DNA of 64,000 nt, taken from assembly GCF_039555325.1 (NCBI RefSeq), contig NZ_CP154608.1:248001-312000 (forward strand), in the 5' to 3' direction. Position numbers and translations under genes: made by a program. The notes under the pieces are model-generated. The model was not told where the DNA came from. It saw nothing but the letters and a program-made list of their open reading frames with translations, and did not search any database. The stretch comes from Sphingomicrobium sp. XHP0239 (GTDB lineage Bacteria; Pseudomonadota; Alphaproteobacteria; Sphingomonadales; Sphingomonadaceae). The first letter of the stretch is position 1. Each line of letters begins with the position of its first letter. Of this stretch, positions 18,081 to 27,904 are shown in pieces.

Positions 18081-18515
18081 CTAGCTGTGCCGCGCCCAGA
18101 CCCGCGTCGTCCCGTCGCGCATCAGGAGAAGCGTCGTATAGGGCTGGACATGGTCGCCATGCTCCATGCCGGGCGATCCCATCGGCATTCCGGGAACGGC
18201 AAGGCCTATCACGCCCCTGGGCTTTTCCTTCAGCAGCCGCTCGATGTCGGCCACGGGAACGTGCCCCTCGATCGTATAGCCCTCGACGCGCGAGGTGTGG
18301 CAGCTGGCATAGCCGCTCTGCACGCCCGCCTTGGCCTTGAAGGCCATCATGTCGGCTTCGTTCACGACGCGCACCTCGTGGCCCGCCGCTTTCATCCGTT
18401 CCGCCCATTTCAGGCAGCAGCCACAGCCCTCGCTGCGGTGCATGACGATCTCGGCCGCGTGCGCGGCGGTCGTCGAGAAGGCGAGGAGGAGCGCGACGGC
18501 GGTGTGGCGAAACAT
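18081..18515 (-). CDS. exported DUF411 metal-binding-like protein
   Basis: A 144-residue protein with a signal peptide (LLLAFSTTAAHAAE) and the DUF411 pattern: HRSEGCGCCLKWAERM (residues 26-41, with the CGCC cluster), GYASCHTSRVEGYTIEGHVP, and a Gly/Met-rich C-terminal part VPGMPMGSPGME. DUF411 proteins are periplasmic and often linked to copper handling through their Cys and Met residues. No copper genes are adjacent here, so the role is taken from the family. The gene stands alone between the VIT-protein gene and pnp, all on the minus strand. Confidence 0.87.
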   Translation of the reverse strand: MFRHTAVALLLAFSTTAAHAAEIVMHRSEGCGCCLKWAERMKAAGHEVRVVNEADMMAFKAKAGVQSGYASCHTSRVEGYTIEGHVPVADIERLLKEKPRGVIGLAVPGMPMGSPGMEHGDHVQPYTTLLLMRDGTTRVWARHS

Positions 18516-18576
18516 GGTGCAATCTCCGACAGGAATGACCTTGTCGCCTATATACCGGTCGATGACGAATGCGTGA

Positions 18577-18618
18577 ACGAAAAACCCCCGGCGTCCCTGA
18601 CAGGGAAACCGGGGGTCC
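18577..18618 (-). terminator. rho-independent terminator of pnp
   Basis: On the minus strand ACCCCCGG ... CCGGGGGT forms a strong stem, with an inner TCCCTGTCAGGGA hairpin, followed by TTTTT. It lies about 35 bases after the pnp stop. Confidence 0.8.
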
Positions 18619-18651
18619 TTCTCTCCTGACGGAGCCCGTCAAGTTTCTCGT

Positions 18652-21006
18652 TTAGTCGTCGTCGTCGCCGACGAGGAAGGCGGGCTTGTGGTCGGGGTTG
18701 CCGTCCTGCTTGCCTTCGCCGCCATTGTCGTCACGACCACCGTCGCGCCGGGGGCCGCGTCCACGACCGCCACCGTCGCGACCGCCGCCGCGGGGACCGC
18801 GACCACCGTCACGACCACGGCCACCGCCATCACGACCGCCGCCGTCACGACCGCCATCCCTTCTGGGGCCTTTCTCGCGGGGCGGGCGGCTGTCTTCCAG
18901 CTCTTCGCCGGTTTCCTGGTCGACGACACGCATCGACAGGCGGACCTTGCCGCGATTGTCGATCTCGAGCAGCTTGACGAGGACTTCCTGTCCTTCGCTC
19001 AGCTCGTCGCTGACCTTCTCGACCCGCTCGTTCTTGATTTCCGACACGTGGACGAGGCCGTCCTTGCCGGGCATGAACGTCACGAACGCGCCGAAATCGA
19101 CGATGTTGGCGACCTTGCCGGTGTAGATCTTGCCCACTTCGGGCTCGGCGACGATGCCTTCGATCCACGCCTTGGCGGCCTCGATCTCGCTCACGTCGGA
19201 CGAGGAGATCTTGACGATTCCTTCGTCGTCGATGTCGACCTTGGCGCCGGTTTCCGCGACGATTTCGCGAATGACCTTGCCGCCCGTGCCGATGATGTCG
19301 CGGATCTTGTCCTTGGCGACCTGCATCGTCTCGATCCGCGGCGCGTGCGCCGACAGTTCGGTGCGGCTGGTGTCGAGGGCCTTGGCCATTTCGCCGAGGA
19401 TGTGCTTGCGGCCGTCGCTCGCCTGGGCAAGCGCGGTCTTCATGATTTCCTCGGTGATGCCGGCGACCTTGATGTCCATCTGAAGGCTGGTGATGCCTTC
19501 CTCGGTGCCCGCGACCTTGAAGTCCATGTCGCCGAGGTGATCTTCGTCACCCAGGATGTCCGACAGAACGGTATAGTCGTCGCCCTCGAGGATGAGGCCC
19601 ATCGCGATGCCCGACACGGGACGTTCGATCGGAACGCCCGCATCCATCATCGACAGACAGCCGCCGCACACGGTCGCCATCGAGGACGAGCCGTTCGACT
19701 CGGTGATGTCCGACAGGATGCGGATGGTGTAGGGGAAGTCCTCCTGGCTCGGCAGCACCGGGTGCAGCGCGCGCCATGCGAGCTTGCCGTGACCGGTCTC
19801 GCGGCGGCTGGTGAAGCCGAAGCGGCCCACTTCACCGACCGAATAGGGCGGGAAGTTGTAGTGCAGCATGAAGGGCGAGTAGCTGAGCCCCTCGAGGCCG
19901 TCGATCATCTGCTCGGCGTCCTTGGTGCCGAGCGTGGTCGTGCAGATCGCCTGCGTTTCGCCGCGGGTGAACAGCGCCGAACCATGCGTGCGGGGCAGCA
20001 GGCCGACCATCGCTTCGATCGGGCGGACCTCGTTGGTCTTGCGGCCGTCGATGCGCTGGCCATCCTTGAGGATCGCCTTGCGAACGATGTCGCTTTCCAG
20101 CTTCTTCACGAGCTTCAGGCGGCCCATATATTCGGCCGGATCGCTTTCCTCGAGGCTGGAATAATGCTCGCGCGCCTTGGTCCGCGCGTCGTTGATCGCG
20201 TTCTGCCGCTCTTGCTTGTCGGTGAGCTTGTAGGCAGCGGCGAGGTCGTCGCCGATGACGCCGCGAAGTTCGTCGATCTTCGATGACTTGTCCTCGACCG
20301 TGTCCAGTTCCCACGGATCCTTGGCGGCCTTTTCGGCCAGTTCGATGATCGCCTTCACAACCGTCTTCGACGCATCGTGCGCGAACTGGACGGCGCCGAG
20401 CATTTCCTCTTCGGTCAGCTCCTTGGCTTCCGATTCCACCATCATCACGGCGTCGTGCGTGGCGGCGACGACGAGGTCGAGACGACCTTCCTCGAAGATG
20501 TCCGAGACCTTGGGGTTCAGCACATATTCGCCGTCGACGAAGCCGACGCGTGCGGCGCCGATCGGACCCATGAAGGGCACGCCCGAGATCGTCAGCGCGG
20601 CCGATGCCGCGATCATCGCAAGGACGTCAGGCTCGTTCTCGCCGTCATAGCTCAGCACCTGTGCGATGACGTTGATTTCGTTGTAGAAGCCCTCAGGGAA
20701 CAGCGGGCGGACCGGACGGTCGATCAGGCGGCTGGTGAGCGTTTCCTTTTCGGTCGGTCGAGCCTCGCGCTTGAAAAAGCCCCCGGGGATGCGCCCGGCG
20801 GCTGAAAACTTTTCCTGGTAATTCACGGTGAGCGGGAAGAAGTCCTGGCCTTCCTTCACGCCGCGCGCGGCGGTGACGGCGCACAGCACCACGGTTTCGC
20901 CGAGCGTCGCCATGACGGCTCCGTCGGCCTGACGGGCGACGTGGCCCGTTTCCAGCTTGAGGGTCTGATCGCCAAGCTGGGTTTCAACAGTTTTGATATC
21001 GAACAT
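18652..21006 (-). CDS. pnp: polyribonucleotide nucleotidyltransferase (PNPase)
   Basis: A 784-residue 3'-5' phosphorolytic exoribonuclease of the RNA degradosome. Two RNase PH-like domains (residues about 5-230 and 310-550, with [14 protein letters not shown] and [15 protein letters not shown]) are followed by KH ([17 protein letters not shown], about 560-610) and S1 (about 620-695, [19 protein letters not shown]). The last 80 residues are an unusual Arg/Gly/Asp-rich tail with RDGG and GRGR repeats. ATG at 21006 ([13 protein letters not shown]) is preferred over an upstream GTG because it matches the usual N-terminus. It follows rpsO, the classical rpsO-pnp order. Confidence 0.97.
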   Translation of the reverse strand: MFDIKTVETQLGDQTLKLETGHVARQADGAVMATLGETVVLCAVTAARGVKEGQDFFPLTVNYQEKFSAAGRIPGGFFKREARPTEKETLTSRLIDRPVRPLFPEGFYNEINVIAQVLSYDGENEPDVLAMIAASAALTISGVPFMGPIGAARVGFVDGEYVLNPKVSDIFEEGRLDLVVAATHDAVMMVESEAKELTEEEMLGAVQFAHDASKTVVKAIIELAEKAAKDPWELDTVEDKSSKIDELRGVIGDDLAAAYKLTDKQERQNAINDARTKAREHYSSLEESDPAEYMGRLKLVKKLESDIVRKAILKDGQRIDGRKTNEVRPIEAMVGLLPRTHGSALFTRGETQAICTTTLGTKDAEQMIDGLEGLSYSPFMLHYNFPPYSVGEVGRFGFTSRRETGHGKLAWRALHPVLPSQEDFPYTIRILSDITESNGSSSMATVCGGCLSMMDAGVPIERPVSGIAMGLILEGDDYTVLSDILGDEDHLGDMDFKVAGTEEGITSLQMDIKVAGITEEIMKTALAQASDGRKHILGEMAKALDTSRTELSAHAPRIETMQVAKDKIRDIIGTGGKVIREIVAETGAKVDIDDEGIVKISSSDVSEIEAAKAWIEGIVAEPEVGKIYTGKVANIVDFGAFVTFMPGKDGLVHVSEIKNERVEKVSDELSEGQEVLVKLLEIDNRGKVRLSMRVVDQETGEELEDSRPPREKGPRRDGGRDGGGRDGGGRGRDGGRGPRGGGRDGGGRGRGPRRDGGRDDNGGEGKQDGNPDHKPAFLVGDDDD

Positions 21007-21142
21007 ATATGGTGTCACCCGCCGGCCGGATGCCGCTGCGGGGCCTCTTGATGTGCAGGCTGTCCGGCCTGCGGCGGTTCGGGGCTGTAGTCTTCTGCCC
21101 CGCGGATGGCCCCACCGGATTGCGGGGCGCGGATAAGAGAAA

Positions 21143-21168
21143 GGGCGCCGCTGGGACGCCCTTTCGTG
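21143..21168 (-). terminator. hairpin between rpsO and pnp
   Basis: On the minus strand AAAGGGCG and CGCCCTTT form an 8-bp stem just after the rpsO stop, followed by a pyrimidine-rich CTCTT. It could be a partial terminator or an RNase processing site, as is common between these two genes. Confidence 0.6.
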
Positions 21169-21175
21169 AAACTGG

Positions 21176-21445
21176 CTACTTACGCAGGCCGAGGCTCTTG
21201 ATGAGGTCGGTGTAGCGGTCGTGGTCCTTGCGCTTCAGATAGTCGAGAAGCGAACGACGCTTGTTGACCATCATGAGAAGGCCACGACGCGAGTGGTTGT
21301 CCTTCTTGTGGTCCTTGAAATGGTCGGTGAGCGTGTTGATGCGGTCGGTCAGGATCGCGACCTGCACTTCGGTGGAACCGGTGTCGCCTTCGCCGCGACC
21401 ATATTCCTTGGCCAGTTCGGCCTTGCGTTCAACAGTGATCGACAT
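21176..21445 (-). CDS. rpsO: 30S ribosomal protein S15
   Basis: An 89-residue primary 16S rRNA-binding protein of the small subunit. The sequence shows the S15 hallmarks [35 protein letters not shown] and [12 protein letters not shown]. Length is exactly that of the family. It lies between truB upstream and pnp downstream on the minus strand. A GGATGACCC stretch just before the ATG provides a modest ribosome site. Confidence 0.98.
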   Translation of the reverse strand: MSITVERKAELAKEYGRGEGDTGSTEVQVAILTDRINTLTDHFKDHKKDNHSRRGLLMMVNKRRSLLDYLKRKDHDRYTDLIKSLGLRK

Positions 21446-21468
21446 CGGGTCATCCTTTCGTCAAAAAT

Positions 21469-22377
21469 CTACAGATTGAACCCGCGCAGGACGGCGACTT
21501 CGCCATCCACCACCTCGACCAGCGCGATGGGGGTATCACCCTCCATCGCCAGATGCTGCCCGGGCGGTGCGGGGTGCCCGTCGAGGCGCTGCCCATGTTT
21601 GAGGGCGCGTGCTTCGTCGGGCGTCACGAAGAGGGCCGGGATGTCGTCCAGCCCCGCCGTCAGCGGGAGAACCCCCTCGTTCAAGGAGCGCGCCTTAGCC
21701 ATTTCGTCCCATTTGTCCAGCGAAATCGCCTGAGCCAGGCCGAACGGACCGGCGCGCGTCCGTCTCAACATGGTGACGTGTCCGCGCGATCCAACCGCCA
21801 ATGCGATGTCCCGTGCGAGGGATCGGATATAGGTTCCCTTCGAAACGCTGGCCGTCAGCGTGATTTCCTCCAGCCGGTCGTCCGGCGACGCATCGTCCGG
21901 CGGATCGCACACGGTCAGCGAATGGATCGTGACCGTGCGACTGTCCAACACCACGGCCTCGCCCGCCCGGGCGCGTTCGTAGGCCCGCTTTCCGTCGACC
22001 TTGAGCGCGCTGTAGGCGGGGGGCATCTGCTCGATCGTCCCGACAACTTCCACCATCGCGTCAGCTAACTGTTGCCGTGTCGGGCGATGGTCGCTGGTGG
22101 CGATCACCGCGCCCTCGGTATCCAATGTTTCGGTCTCCTCGCCGAACCGGATCGTGAACGTATAATCCTTGCTGGCATCGAGCATCCGGCCCGCCAGCTT
22201 GGTCGCTTCTCCGATCGCGATCGGCAGCACCCCGCTCGCGAGGGGGTCGAGCGTGCCGCCGTGGCCGACCTTGGGCTTGCGGAACCCGGCCTCGCGAAGA
22301 CCGCGCTTGATCCGCGACACGCAGGGCGTCGAGCCGATGCCGACCGGCTTGTCGAGGATGATCCAGCCGTGAAGCAC
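21469..22377 (-). CDS. truB: tRNA pseudouridine(55) synthase
   Basis: A 302-residue enzyme that makes pseudouridine 55 in the T loop of tRNAs. It contains GWIILDKPVGIGST, the catalytic HGGTLDPLASGVLPI (Asp in the middle) and KGTYIRSLARDIA, with a C-terminal PUA-like end. The open frame extends further upstream into the tdk gene, but that extension is shadow sequence. The GTG at 22377 (VLHGWIILDKP) lies four bases after the tdk stop and gives the family's normal N-terminus. Confidence 0.95.
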   Translation of the reverse strand: MLHGWIILDKPVGIGSTPCVSRIKRGLREAGFRKPKVGHGGTLDPLASGVLPIAIGEATKLAGRMLDASKDYTFTIRFGEETETLDTEGAVIATSDHRPTRQQLADAMVEVVGTIEQMPPAYSALKVDGKRAYERARAGEAVVLDSRTVTIHSLTVCDPPDDASPDDRLEEITLTASVSKGTYIRSLARDIALAVGSRGHVTMLRRTRAGPFGLAQAISLDKWDEMAKARSLNEGVLPLTAGLDDIPALFVTPDEARALKHGQRLDGHPAPPGQHLAMEGDTPIALVEVVDGEVAVLRGFNL

Positions 22378-22381
22378 GCGA

Positions 22382-23014
22382 TCAGGCCTGCGAGGGACGC
22401 GGGATGTCGAGCCCCAGCTGCCGCTCCACCCCCTCGGCCTCGCGAAGCGCGGCGAAGAAGTGGCGGCGGCACAACGCGACGTAGCGATCGTTCCCGCCGA
22501 CCTCCGCCTGCGGGCCTTCGCGGACCGCGAACCCGTCGGCATCGACGCGAAGGTTCATCGTCGCCTTCGCCCCGCATTCGCAGACTGCTTTCAGCTCGAC
22601 GAGCTTGTCGGCCAGCGCCAGCAACGCGGCGCTGCCGGGGAAAAGCCGACCCTGGAAATCGGTGCGCAGACCGTAGCAGAGCACCGGTATGTCGAGCCCA
22701 TCGACGATCTCGACCAGTTCGAGCACGTGGCGCTGAGTCAGGAACTGGGCTTCATCGACGAGCACGCAATCGACGTCCTGCTGCGCTTCCTGCCGCATCA
22801 CGGTCGCGAGCATCGAGGCATCGTCCGAAAAGGCGAATGCCTTGGATTCCAGCCCGATGCGCGATCCGATCCGCCCCGACCCCTCGCGCGTGTCGATCGC
22901 GCTGGTCCAGAGCATGGTGTTCATGCCGCGCTCGCGATAGTTGAAGTCGGTCTGCAGCAGGGTCGTGGACTTGCCCGCATTCATCGCCGCATAATAGAAA
23001 TAGAGCTTGGCCAT
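22382..23014 (-). CDS. tdk: thymidine kinase (type II)
   Basis: A 210-residue enzyme that phosphorylates thymidine in the salvage pathway. Visible are the P-loop AAMNAGKSTTLLQ (residues 9-21), the Walker B-like CVLVDEAQFL, and the zinc ligands CECGAK plus CRRHF near the C-terminus. The ATG at 23014 follows an AAGAGG site. An in-frame upstream extension to 23080 is disregarded. It sits directly before truB inside the translation cluster, an arrangement not functionally required, so co-transcription is by location only. Confidence 0.95.
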   Translation of the reverse strand: MAKLYFYYAAMNAGKSTTLLQTDFNYRERGMNTMLWTSAIDTREGSGRIGSRIGLESKAFAFSDDASMLATVMRQEAQQDVDCVLVDEAQFLTQRHVLELVEIVDGLDIPVLCYGLRTDFQGRLFPGSAALLALADKLVELKAVCECGAKATMNLRVDADGFAVREGPQAEVGGNDRYVALCRRHFFAALREAEGVERQLGLDIPRPSQA

Positions 23015-23048
23015 GAGGCCTCTTAGCTTCCCAGACCAAATGGTGACA

Positions 23049-23636
23049 ATGACCCGTCCGACGAAACATACGCGCGCCATTCTGTGGGGAGTGCTCTCGC
23101 TTCCGGGCTTGTGGATCGCCTCGCGATGGCTCCTGACACCCGACGATTATGGCTACGGACATGCGATCGGCGACACCGGCGACTGGGCAGCCTGGTTGCT
23201 GATGGTGACACTCGCGGTCACGCCGATCAAGCTGGCGTTCCGGCGATCGAGGATCGCGAAATGGCTGGTGCGCCGACGCCGCGATCTGGGAGTTGCGAGC
23301 TTCGTCTATGCCGCGGGGCACACGGCGATCTACCTGTGGCAGAAGGGATCGTTCGATACGATCGCATCGGAGTTCGGCACCGACTATATTTGGACGGGTT
23401 GGGCTGCGCTGGCGCTGTTCGTGCCGCTGGCGCTAACGTCCAACGACGCGTCGATGCGCTGGCTCAGGCAATCGTGGAAAACGTTGCACCGCCTCGTCTA
23501 TCCGGCGACGCTGCTCGTCTTCCTGCACTGGGTCTGGTCGGCGTTCGATCCGACCACCGCCTGGATCCACGTCGGGATCATGGCGGCGATCGTTTCGATA
23601 CGGCTCTGGTTGGAGTGGCGGGTGCGCCGTTCCTAG
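23049..23636 (+). CDS. msrQ: MsrQ-like heme-binding membrane protein (ferric reductase-like)
   Basis: A 195-residue inner-membrane protein with about six hydrophobic segments. It matches the ferric-reductase-like transmembrane domain of MsrQ, the heme b subunit that passes electrons from the quinone pool to the periplasmic methionine sulfoxide reductase MsrP. Candidate heme ligands are His in AAGHTAIYLW, LHRLVYPA and FLHWVWSAF. The ATG at 23049 is chosen; ATGs at 23007 and 23040 are also in frame, but the first would overlap the divergent tdk start. No msrP is in the window, so the partner is either elsewhere or absent. The 3' end overlaps the convergent lipoprotein gene by four bases. Confidence 0.82.
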   Translation: MTRPTKHTRAILWGVLSLPGLWIASRWLLTPDDYGYGHAIGDTGDWAAWLLMVTLAVTPIKLAFRRSRIAKWLVRRRRDLGVASFVYAAGHTAIYLWQKGSFDTIASEFGTDYIWTGWAALALFVPLALTSNDASMRWLRQSWKTLHRLVYPATLLVFLHWVWSAFDPTTAWIHVGIMAAIVSIRLWLEWRVRRS

Positions 23637-24148
23637 AGCGTGACGTACTGGCGGAAGCGCGCGACCTCGGCCTCGTCGACATATTTGCCGATCTCGCGGT
23701 CGAATTCGGCCATGTCCTCGTAGGGACGATATTCCTCGAACTCGTGAACCATCTGGTCGGTCATGCCGGGGACGAGACGAATGGCCTCTTCGCTGGCGTC
23801 GTTGAGGTTGATCGGCACGAACAGCCGCTCGCGCACCGCCGCGGCCTGCGCATCGTCGAGCGATCCCATCAGCACGTCGTTGAAGGCGACGACATCGGCA
23901 TAGGGCTGCCCCGCGACGATCGCGGCGGCAAGTTCGGGGCTGACGCCGTCGATCGCGGCAAGCTGCTCTTCGCTGGCAGTGCTTGCATCGACAACACCGT
24001 CGGTGGCCGCCATCTCGGACGTATCGGCGGCCATGTCATCGGCCATCATCTCGTTGGTCGTGGGGGCCTCGGCGGTGGTCTCGTCGGCATCGCCACAAGC
24101 GGACAAGGCGAGCGCGCCGGCGAGGGTCAGGGAAAGAGTATAACGCAT
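23633..24148 (-). CDS. lipoprotein with helix-hairpin-helix repeats
   Basis: A 171-residue protein with a lipoprotein signal peptide (SLTLAGALALSAC, lipobox LSAC). An acidic, low-complexity linker rich in Met, Ala, Asp and Thr follows. Then come two helix-hairpin-helix-like units: VDASTASEEQLAAIDGVSPE and INLNDASEEAIRLVPGMTD. HhH motifs of this kind are known in ComEA-type exported DNA-binding proteins, but here the surface is acidic, so DNA binding is uncertain. ATG at 24148 is chosen as the start of the signal peptide. The gene sits between rbfA and the convergent msrQ gene. Confidence 0.8.
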   Translation of the reverse strand: MRYTLSLTLAGALALSACGDADETTAEAPTTNEMMADDMAADTSEMAATDGVVDASTASEEQLAAIDGVSPELAAAIVAGQPYADVVAFNDVLMGSLDDAQAAAVRERLFVPINLNDASEEAIRLVPGMTDQMVHEFEEYRPYEDMAEFDREIGKYVDEAEVARFRQYVTL

Positions 24149-24231
24149 GAATGATCCTTTATTGCTAAGGGTTCGCATTAGCATGTTTTGCGTGGAAGCG
24201 AAGCGAATTCGCAGATGCGGACGGAAGGCTC

Positions 24232-24630
24232 TTATTCTTCCCCGTCACCCAGGTCGCGCGCCACCTTGTCGGAGCGCAGCAGGCTGTCGATCTTCCCGCC
24301 CGCGTCGAAACTCTCGTCGCGCTTGAACTTGAGGCTGGCGGCGAACTTCATCTGCACGCGCTTCGACACTTCTCCGCGCAGGTAGCGAACGTTGCGTTTC
24401 AGGGCGTCGAGGATCTCGTCCTCGTTCTCGCCGAGAAGCGATTTCACGAAAACGGTCGCATGTTTGAGGTCGGGGCTCATGCGCACTTCGGTGACCGAAA
24501 CGGTCGCCGATGACAGCGCTTCGTCGTGCACGTCGCCGCGCGAGAGCACCTCGGCTAGCGCGTGGCGCACCTGTTCGCCGACGCGGAGCATGCGGACGCT
24601 GGGTTCGGTGGAGGAGGCTCGGTTCTTCAT
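24232..24630 (-). CDS. rbfA: ribosome-binding factor A
   Basis: A 132-residue KH-fold protein that helps late 30S maturation and processing of the 16S rRNA 5' end. Conserved stretches are [40 protein letters not shown] and [20 protein letters not shown]. The upstream in-frame extension to 24765 overlaps infB and is rejected. ATG at 24630 (MKNRASS) or the internal Met at residue 14 are both possible; the first is taken. It lies 49 bases after infB on the same strand, the standard order. Confidence 0.95.
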   Translation of the reverse strand: MKNRASSTEPSVRMLRVGEQVRHALAEVLSRGDVHDEALSSATVSVTEVRMSPDLKHATVFVKSLLGENEDEILDALKRNVRYLRGEVSKRVQMKFAASLKFKRDESFDAGGKIDSLLRSDKVARDLGDGEE

Positions 24631-24679
24631 CGTCTCATTCCCGGGGCGGCGGGGGCAGGGCGGCCTGCCCCCGTCCGGC

Positions 24680-27163
24680 TCAGAGAACGCGTTCGCGCTC
24701 TTCGACTTCGAAGATTTCGAGCATGTCGCCCGCTTCGATGTCGTTCGTGTCTTCGAGGACGGCACCGCATTCGGTTCCGGCTTCGACTTCCTTCACGTCG
24801 TCCTTGAAACGGCGCAGCGAGGCGATCGTGGTCTTGGACACGATGACATCGTCGCGGGTCAGACGGGCGTGGAGGCCCAACTTGATGACACCGTCGACAA
24901 CGAGGAGGCCCGCGGCCTTGTCCTTCTTGCCCGACTTGAAGACCTGCTTCACCTCGGCGCGACCGACGACATGTTCGATCATCTCGGGGCCGAGTTCGCC
25001 CGCCATCGCTTCCTTCACCCAGTCGGTGAGGTGGTAGATGACGTCGTAGTAGCGGAACTCGACCTGGTCGCGCTTGGCGATTTCCTTCGCCTTGGCGTTG
25101 GGCCGCACGTTGAAGCCGATGATCGGCGCACCCGAGCTGGCCGCCAGCGTGACGTCGCTTTCGGTGATGGCGCCGACGCCCGAATGGATGACGCGCACCT
25201 CGATATCGTCGGTCGAGATCTTGTTGACCGCGTTGACGACCGCTTCAGACGTGCCCTGAACGTCGGTCTTGACGATCAGCGGGAAGGAGATCGTTTCCGA
25301 GCCCTTCTTGTCGAACATGCTTTCCAGGCTCATCGGCGCGGTGGTGGTGCGCTTCTTGTCGAGTACGCCCTGACGATATTCGGCGACCTCGCGGGCACGC
25401 GTCTCGTTCTCGACGACCGTAAAGGCATCGCCCGCAGCGGGAACGCCCGACAGGCCGAGCACTTCGACGGGGAAGGCGGGACCCGCCTCCTTCACGCGGC
25501 GACCACGATCGTCGACCAGCGCGCGGACCTTGCCCGCCGCCGGACCCGCGACGAACACGTCGCCGACCTTCAGCGTGCCGCGGTTGACCAGCACGGTCGC
25601 GACGGGGCCGCGGCCCTTGTCGAGCCGGGCTTCCACCACGGTGCCGTCGGCGGCGCGGTCGGGATTGGCCTTCAATTCGAGCAGTTCGGCCTGCAGGTTG
25701 ATCGCCTCGATCAGCTTGTCGATGCCGGTGTTTTCCTTCGCGGACACCTCGACGTCCTGCACGTCGCCCGACATCGCCTCGACGATGACTTCGTGCTGCA
25801 GCAGTTCTTCGCGAACTTTCTGCGGGTTGGACCCGGCGGTGTCGATTTTGTTGATCGCGATGATCATTGGCACCTTGGCGGCCTTGATATGGTTGATCGC
25901 CTCGATCGTCTGCGGCTTGATGCCGTCATCGGCGGCCACCACCAGAATGGCGAGGTCGGTGACGTTGGCACCGCGCGCGCGCATCTCGGTAAAGGCCTCA
26001 TGGCCCGGCGTGTCGAGGAAGGTGATCGGATCGGCGTCCTTGGGCGCGACCTGATAGGCCCCGATATGCTGGGTAATGCCGCCGGCTTCGCCCGCCTGGA
26101 CATCGGCGCCGCGGATGGCGTCGAGCAGCGAGGTCTTGCCGTGATCGACATGGCCCATGACCGTGACGATCGGCGGACGCGCCTTCAGCGTCTCTTCGGC
26201 ATCCACGTCCTCGGTCGTGTCGATATCGACATCCGCCTCGGAGACGCGTTTCACCGTGTGACCGAATTCGTTGACGAGCAGTTCGGCGGTGTCTTGGTCG
26301 ATGTTTTGGTTGACCGTCACCATCATGCCCATGTTGAAGAGCGACTTGACGAGATCGGCGGCCTTTTCGCCCATTCGCTTGGCCAGATCGCCGACCGTGA
26401 TGCTGTCGGGCACCTGGACGTCGCGATACTGCTTCTCGCGCGGACCCGAATGGCCCTGCTGCGCCCGCTTTTCCTTCTCGCGGGCGCGCTTCAATGCGGC
26501 GAGGCTGCGTGCGCGGCCACCGCCGTCACCGCGCAGCGCGCGATTGACAGTCAGCTTGCCCGAACGGCGATCGGGGGCCGGACGACCCTTGTCTTCCTTC
26601 TTGCGGCTGGGCTTCACACGGCGATCGTCGCCCACGGGCGCCTTGCCGGCGGGGGCGGCCTGTGCGGGCTGCGAGGCGGCGCGCTTAGCGTCTTCCTCGG
26701 CCTTGCGGGCATCCTCTTCGGCCTGGCGAGCGGCTTCTTCCTCGGCCTTGCGATTTTCCTCGGCGCGACGGGCTTCTTCCTCTTGCGCGTTGGCCTTGGC
26801 CTTCTCGTCGCGGCGACGCGATTCCTCCAGCGCTGCCATCCGCGCGTCCTCGGCCTCACGCGCCATGCGGGCAACACGCTCGCGGCGCTCGGCGTCGCTT
26901 TCGGCGCGCTTGGGCGCGGGCTTCGCTGCTTCGGGCTTGCGCGCCTTGGGCTTGGGCGCAGGTTCGGGCGCTTCGGTCTTCTTGACCTCTTCCTTCGCCT
27001 CGGGCTTCGCGTCGCCCGGCTTCAGGATGCGCCGCTTCTTGACCTCGACCACGACGGTGTTCGACCGGCCATGACTGAAGCTCTGCTTGACCTGTCCCGC
27101 CTCGACTGTCTTCTTGACGCCAAGCGGGGCACGGGTTCCAAGCTTTTTCTTCTCGTCGCTCAA
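24680..27163 (-). CDS. infB: translation initiation factor IF-2
   Basis: An 827-residue GTPase that brings initiator tRNA to the 30S subunit. A long N-terminal region (residues 1-240) is extremely rich in Lys, Glu, Ala and Arg and probably coiled-coil. It is followed by an IF2_N segment and the G domain with [12 protein letters not shown] (about residue 336), DTPGHEAF and NKID. Domains II to IV complete the family layout to the C-terminus ([20 protein letters not shown]). The start MSDEKKKLG lies three bases after the ylxR-like gene stop. Confidence 0.97.
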   Translation of the reverse strand: MSDEKKKLGTRAPLGVKKTVEAGQVKQSFSHGRSNTVVVEVKKRRILKPGDAKPEAKEEVKKTEAPEPAPKPKARKPEAAKPAPKRAESDAERRERVARMAREAEDARMAALEESRRRDEKAKANAQEEEARRAEENRKAEEEAARQAEEDARKAEEDAKRAASQPAQAAPAGKAPVGDDRRVKPSRKKEDKGRPAPDRRSGKLTVNRALRGDGGGRARSLAALKRAREKEKRAQQGHSGPREKQYRDVQVPDSITVGDLAKRMGEKAADLVKSLFNMGMMVTVNQNIDQDTAELLVNEFGHTVKRVSEADVDIDTTEDVDAEETLKARPPIVTVMGHVDHGKTSLLDAIRGADVQAGEAGGITQHIGAYQVAPKDADPITFLDTPGHEAFTEMRARGANVTDLAILVVAADDGIKPQTIEAINHIKAAKVPMIIAINKIDTAGSNPQKVREELLQHEVIVEAMSGDVQDVEVSAKENTGIDKLIEAINLQAELLELKANPDRAADGTVVEARLDKGRGPVATVLVNRGTLKVGDVFVAGPAAGKVRALVDDRGRRVKEAGPAFPVEVLGLSGVPAAGDAFTVVENETRAREVAEYRQGVLDKKRTTTAPMSLESMFDKKGSETISFPLIVKTDVQGTSEAVVNAVNKISTDDIEVRVIHSGVGAITESDVTLAASSGAPIIGFNVRPNAKAKEIAKRDQVEFRYYDVIYHLTDWVKEAMAGELGPEMIEHVVGRAEVKQVFKSGKKDKAAGLLVVDGVIKLGLHARLTRDDVIVSKTTIASLRRFKDDVKEVEAGTECGAVLEDTNDIEAGDMLEIFEVEERERVL

Positions 27164-27166
27164 CTC

Positions 27167-27904
27167 TTATTCCTTCGTTTCATCGTCATCGCCGACAGCG
27201 GCCGGTGCGGCGGAAGGCCCGCCGTTTAGCCCAGCATCGGTTCCATTGAAAGCATGCCAGCGGGCGAGCGATTGGCGCACCCGTCTGGCGGCACCGCCAT
27301 CGACCAGCGCGAGATGGACGGCGTTACCGCGTCCCAGCGCTGCTGCCAATGTGGTGCGATCGAACGGCAGAACAAGGCCCTGCCGGTGGCCGATCTCTTC
27401 GCTGCCCCCCATGCGCCAGCCCTGCGCAAGCGAGGATTTGCCGTCCTCGCCCGCATCCGCCGCGTGGAGGAGGAGGTGCACTTCGCCCTTGCGACAGGCG
27501 ACCTCGACACGCTCGGCACCGCTGATGAGCTGGCCGCTGCGGGCTTCGAGGCCCAGGCGATCGAGAAAATGCCGCTTCAGCTGCGCGTCCACCATTCCCG
27601 CGAGGTCGTCGGGGATGATCAGCTTGCCGGTCTTGAAGGCGCGGGACAGCGCGCCCTTCAGCTTGCCCGACGCCTGCGCTTCATCGAGTTCGGTACGGGT
27701 CGCGCCGACATAGGCGCCGCGTCCTGGCGCACGGGCGCGGATGTCGGGCGCCACCTGTCCTTCGGGCCCGAGCGCAAGGCGCACGAGGTCGTCCTTGGGC
27801 GCACGGCGGCGGGTCAGCACGCACATGCGCTCCGGCCCGCGCTCCTCGTTCAGCGCGGTCGCTTCGACGTCAGTGGCGTCTAGAAGGCGATCATTGGTTC
27901 CCAT
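27167..27904 (-). CDS. YlxR RNA-binding domain fused to an L7Ae-like domain
   Basis: A 245-residue protein. Residues about 22-105 match YlxR/DUF448 (RMCVLTRRRAPKDDLVRLAL and PGRGAYVGATRTELDEA). Residues about 118-220 look like an L7Ae/L30e RNA-binding fold (LGLEARSGQLISGAERVEVA). In Bacillus these two are separate neighbouring genes (ylxR, ylxQ), so this is a fusion common in alphaproteobacteria. ATG at 27904 is used; its start overlaps nusA by 14 bases. Its place between nusA and infB supports a role in RNA or ribosome metabolism, and the exact function is unknown. Confidence 0.88.
   Translation of the reverse strand: MGTNDRLLDATDVEATALNEERGPERMCVLTRRRAPKDDLVRLALGPEGQVAPDIRARAPGRGAYVGATRTELDEAQASGKLKGALSRAFKTGKLIIPDDLAGMVDAQLKRHFLDRLGLEARSGQLISGAERVEVACRKGEVHLLLHAADAGEDGKSSLAQGWRMGGSEEIGHRQGLVLPFDRTTLAAALGRGNAVHLALVDGGAARRVRQSLARWHAFNGTDAGLNGGPSAAPAAVGDDDETKE

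Noticed and set aside
24392..27229. Plus-strand open frame of 945 codons
   Set aside because: Mirror of infB; no domains, and the Leu/Gly/Arg/Asp-rich composition is the complement of infB codons.
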